Assembly (NCBI GenBank): GCA_021199135.1
Contig: JAJQIQ010000133.1
Location: 1 to 6,076 of the forward strand
Direction: 5' to 3'
DNA: 6,076 nt
Source of the DNA: Clostridiales bacterium
GTDB taxonomy: Bacteria; Bacillota; Clostridia; Lachnospirales; Lachnospiraceae
In this document: positions 4,769 to 6,076 of the stretch, one piece after another
How the letters are laid out: each line of letters begins with the position of its first letter
Position numbering within the stretch: the stretch's first letter is position 1
Made by a program: the position numbers and the translations under genes
The notes under the pieces: model-generated
Seen by the model: only the letters and a program-made list of their open reading frames with translations
What the model was told of the DNA's origin: nothing
The model's database searches: none

Positions 4769-6076
4769 CTATGCGCAGATGAAATTTTCCATGAATATGT
4801 GCCTCGCGCATGGCTTGCCGTAGTAGTAGCCCTGGATGCAGTCGGCGTTCAGCCTCTCTATCGTGTCCAGCTCGCTCGGCGTCTCGACGCCCTCCACGCA
4901 GATCTTTAAGTCTATGCTGTGCACAAGCTGGATGACGTGATCCATCAGCTGCTTCTCGTAGCTGTTCTTCATGGCCTTGACCGTAAACCCGCGGTCGAGC
5001 TTTACGATGTTCGGCATGATCATGCCGATCGAGCTCAGGTTTGAATAGCCGGTGCCGAAATCGTCTATCGCGAGCAGTATTCCGCTCTCGCGGAAGTCGT
5101 CCCAAACCTTCTGCACCGACGGCGACTCCTCGAGCGGTCCGCTCTCGGTCATCTCGACGATGAGGCTCTCCGGACTGAGGCCGTGCTCGCGCAGGACATT
5201 TATGACCTCATCGCAGACGTTGGTCTTTAAGATCTGCACATAGGAGAAATTCACGCTGACCTTGAAGTCGGGCTTGTATTTCTGGCACTCCTTGCAGGTG
5301 GAAAGCGCCTGGTCGAGCACCCACCTCCCCACAGGGATGATGAGCCCGCTCTCCTCGAGGAGGGGAATGAACCTCGACGGCGGTATCTGCCTCCCGTCCG
5401 CTGTCGTGAAACGCAGCAGGCTCTCCGCCGCGTACAGTTTCTCCCCGCTCTCCATGATCGGCTGGTAGTAGACCTCGAAGCGCTCGAAATTGTTTGAGAC
5501 CGCTTTCTTCATGTCGAGCAGGATCTCGCGCTCCTCGACAAATTTGACGTAGTCATCGCGGTCGTAACGGTAGGCGGTGTTCTTGCCGAGAAGCTCTGCC
5601 TGGTGAAGCGAGAACTGCGCTTTCTTTATGATGGAGTCGTAGTCATCGCCCTCCATGTCCGAGCCCATGACGATGCCGCCCGAAATCGTGTACACGATCT
5701 CGTAATCGTCCTTCTCTATCCAATCGTCCACGAGGGTGCGGATCTTGTGGTAGAGGAGCTTCGCCTGCTGGGCCGTGCCACCGTTGTAGTCCACCACGAG
5801 GAACTCGTCCAGCTCCATGCGGTAGACCTGCTGCCCGGATGTCAGCGCATGCCTTATGCAGTCCGCGAACGCGCGGGTAATCTTCTCGCCCTCCGTGGTC
5901 CCGATGCGCTCGATTATCGTCTGGAAATCGTCGATCCCGACACAGAGCACATAGCCGTTCGGACACTCCGCGAGAATCTTGTCGATGGAATCCTTCAGCG
6001 CTGCGCTCATCATGAGGCCGCTCTGGTTGTCCGCGATCTGGTGCTTCCCGACCTCGTTTATGCACCCGATCATGAA
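4769..6076 (-). CDS. c-di-GMP phosphodiesterase, degenerate GGDEF plus EAL domain (5' end outside window)
   Basis: The frame is open through the right edge, with one codon (Phe) visible before the first in-window Met at 6073, so the N-terminus, probably a sensor region, is missing. Numbering from that Met, a GGDEF-type domain covers about 15-170. Its signature reads ELDEF (87-91) instead of GGDEF, so diguanylate cyclase activity is unlikely. An EAL domain covers about 182-434 with AESLLRF in place of EALLR (E217 kept), VNFS (274-277), VEMTES (306-311), IDDFGTGYSNLS (336-347), KLDRGF (358-363), VEGVET (393-398) and QGYYYGKP (414-421). The metal- and base-catalysis residues known for EAL enzymes all appear present, so hydrolysis of c-di-GMP to pGpG is the likely activity, perhaps tuned by the inactive GGDEF domain. 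It has its own terminator and is probably unrelated to the ffh operon. Its target process cannot be inferred from this window. Confidence 0.92.
   Translation of the reverse strand, partial: FMIGCINEVGKHQIADNQSGLMMSAALKDSIDKILAECPNGYVLCVGIDDFQTIIERIGTTEGEKITRAFADCIRHALTSGQQVYRMELDEFLVVDYNGGTAQQAKLLYHKIRTLVDDWIEKDDYEIVYTISGGIVMGSDMEGDDYDSIIKKAQFSLHQAELLGKNTAYRYDRDDYVKFVEEREILLDMKKAVSNNFERFEVYYQPIMESGEKLYAAESLLRFTTADGRQIPPSRFIPLLEESGLIIPVGRWVLDQALSTCKECQKYKPDFKVSVNFSYVQILKTNVCDEVINVLREHGLSPESLIVEMTESGPLEESPSVQKVWDDFRESGILLAIDDFGTGYSNLSSIGMIMPNIVKLDRGFTVKAMKNSYEKQLMDHVIQLVHSIDLKICVEGVETPSELDTIERLNADCIQGYYYGKPCARHIFMENFICA

Noticed and set aside
4665..5105. Minus-strand 146-aa frame overlapping the EAL 3' end
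   Set aside because: It is out of frame with the clear EAL domain, Arg/His-rich, and runs through the terminator into the ffh promoter.

Overview
The window reads almost entirely on the minus strand and holds the conserved Firmicutes translation/secretion cluster. In transcription order (right to left) the genes are: the 3' part of a GGDEF-EAL protein, ffh (SRP GTPase), rpsP (S16), khpA (KH RNA-binding protein), rimM (16S maturation), trmD (tRNA m1G37 methyltransferase), rplS (L19), a lepB-type signal peptidase homologue, and the first 29 codons of rbgA (50S assembly GTPase). The gene order, with lepB between rplS and rbgA, and the protein sequences fit a Clostridia genome, most likely Lachnospiraceae. 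The base composition is G+C-rich for that family, which also creates many long but spurious antisense ORFs on the plus strand. The family assignment comes from recognition, not a search.

Layout. Bases 4769-6076 hold the GGDEF-EAL gene, cut by the window edge and followed by a terminator near 4711-4730. Bases 4606-4700 hold a sigma-A-type promoter for ffh, with an inverted repeat over its -35 box. Ffh fills 3244-4605. A promoter at 3205-3233 starts a tight unit rpsP-khpA-rimM-trmD (gaps of 22 and 23 nt and one 4-nt overlap). A further promoter and a leader resembling an L19 leader precede rplS, which ends at a strong intrinsic terminator (910-943). Directly behind it lies a promoter with a perfect -35 box, placed so that the lepB transcript would begin at or within a base of its ATG. 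Between lepB and rbgA, bases 89-279 contain no gene but hold a 143-nt imperfect palindrome.

Functionally the genes serve ribosome assembly (S16, L19, RimM, RbgA), tRNA modification (TrmD), RNA binding (KhpA) and co-translational export (Ffh, LepB-like). The c-di-GMP protein is upstream, appears to be a separate unit, and is probably unrelated.

The most unusual points are two. The LepB homologue has lost both catalytic dyad residues (Ser to Ala, Lys to Arg) while keeping the rest of the fold motifs. The lepB-rbgA gap holds the long near-continuous hairpin. TrmD also has Glu where the E. coli catalytic Asp169 lies.
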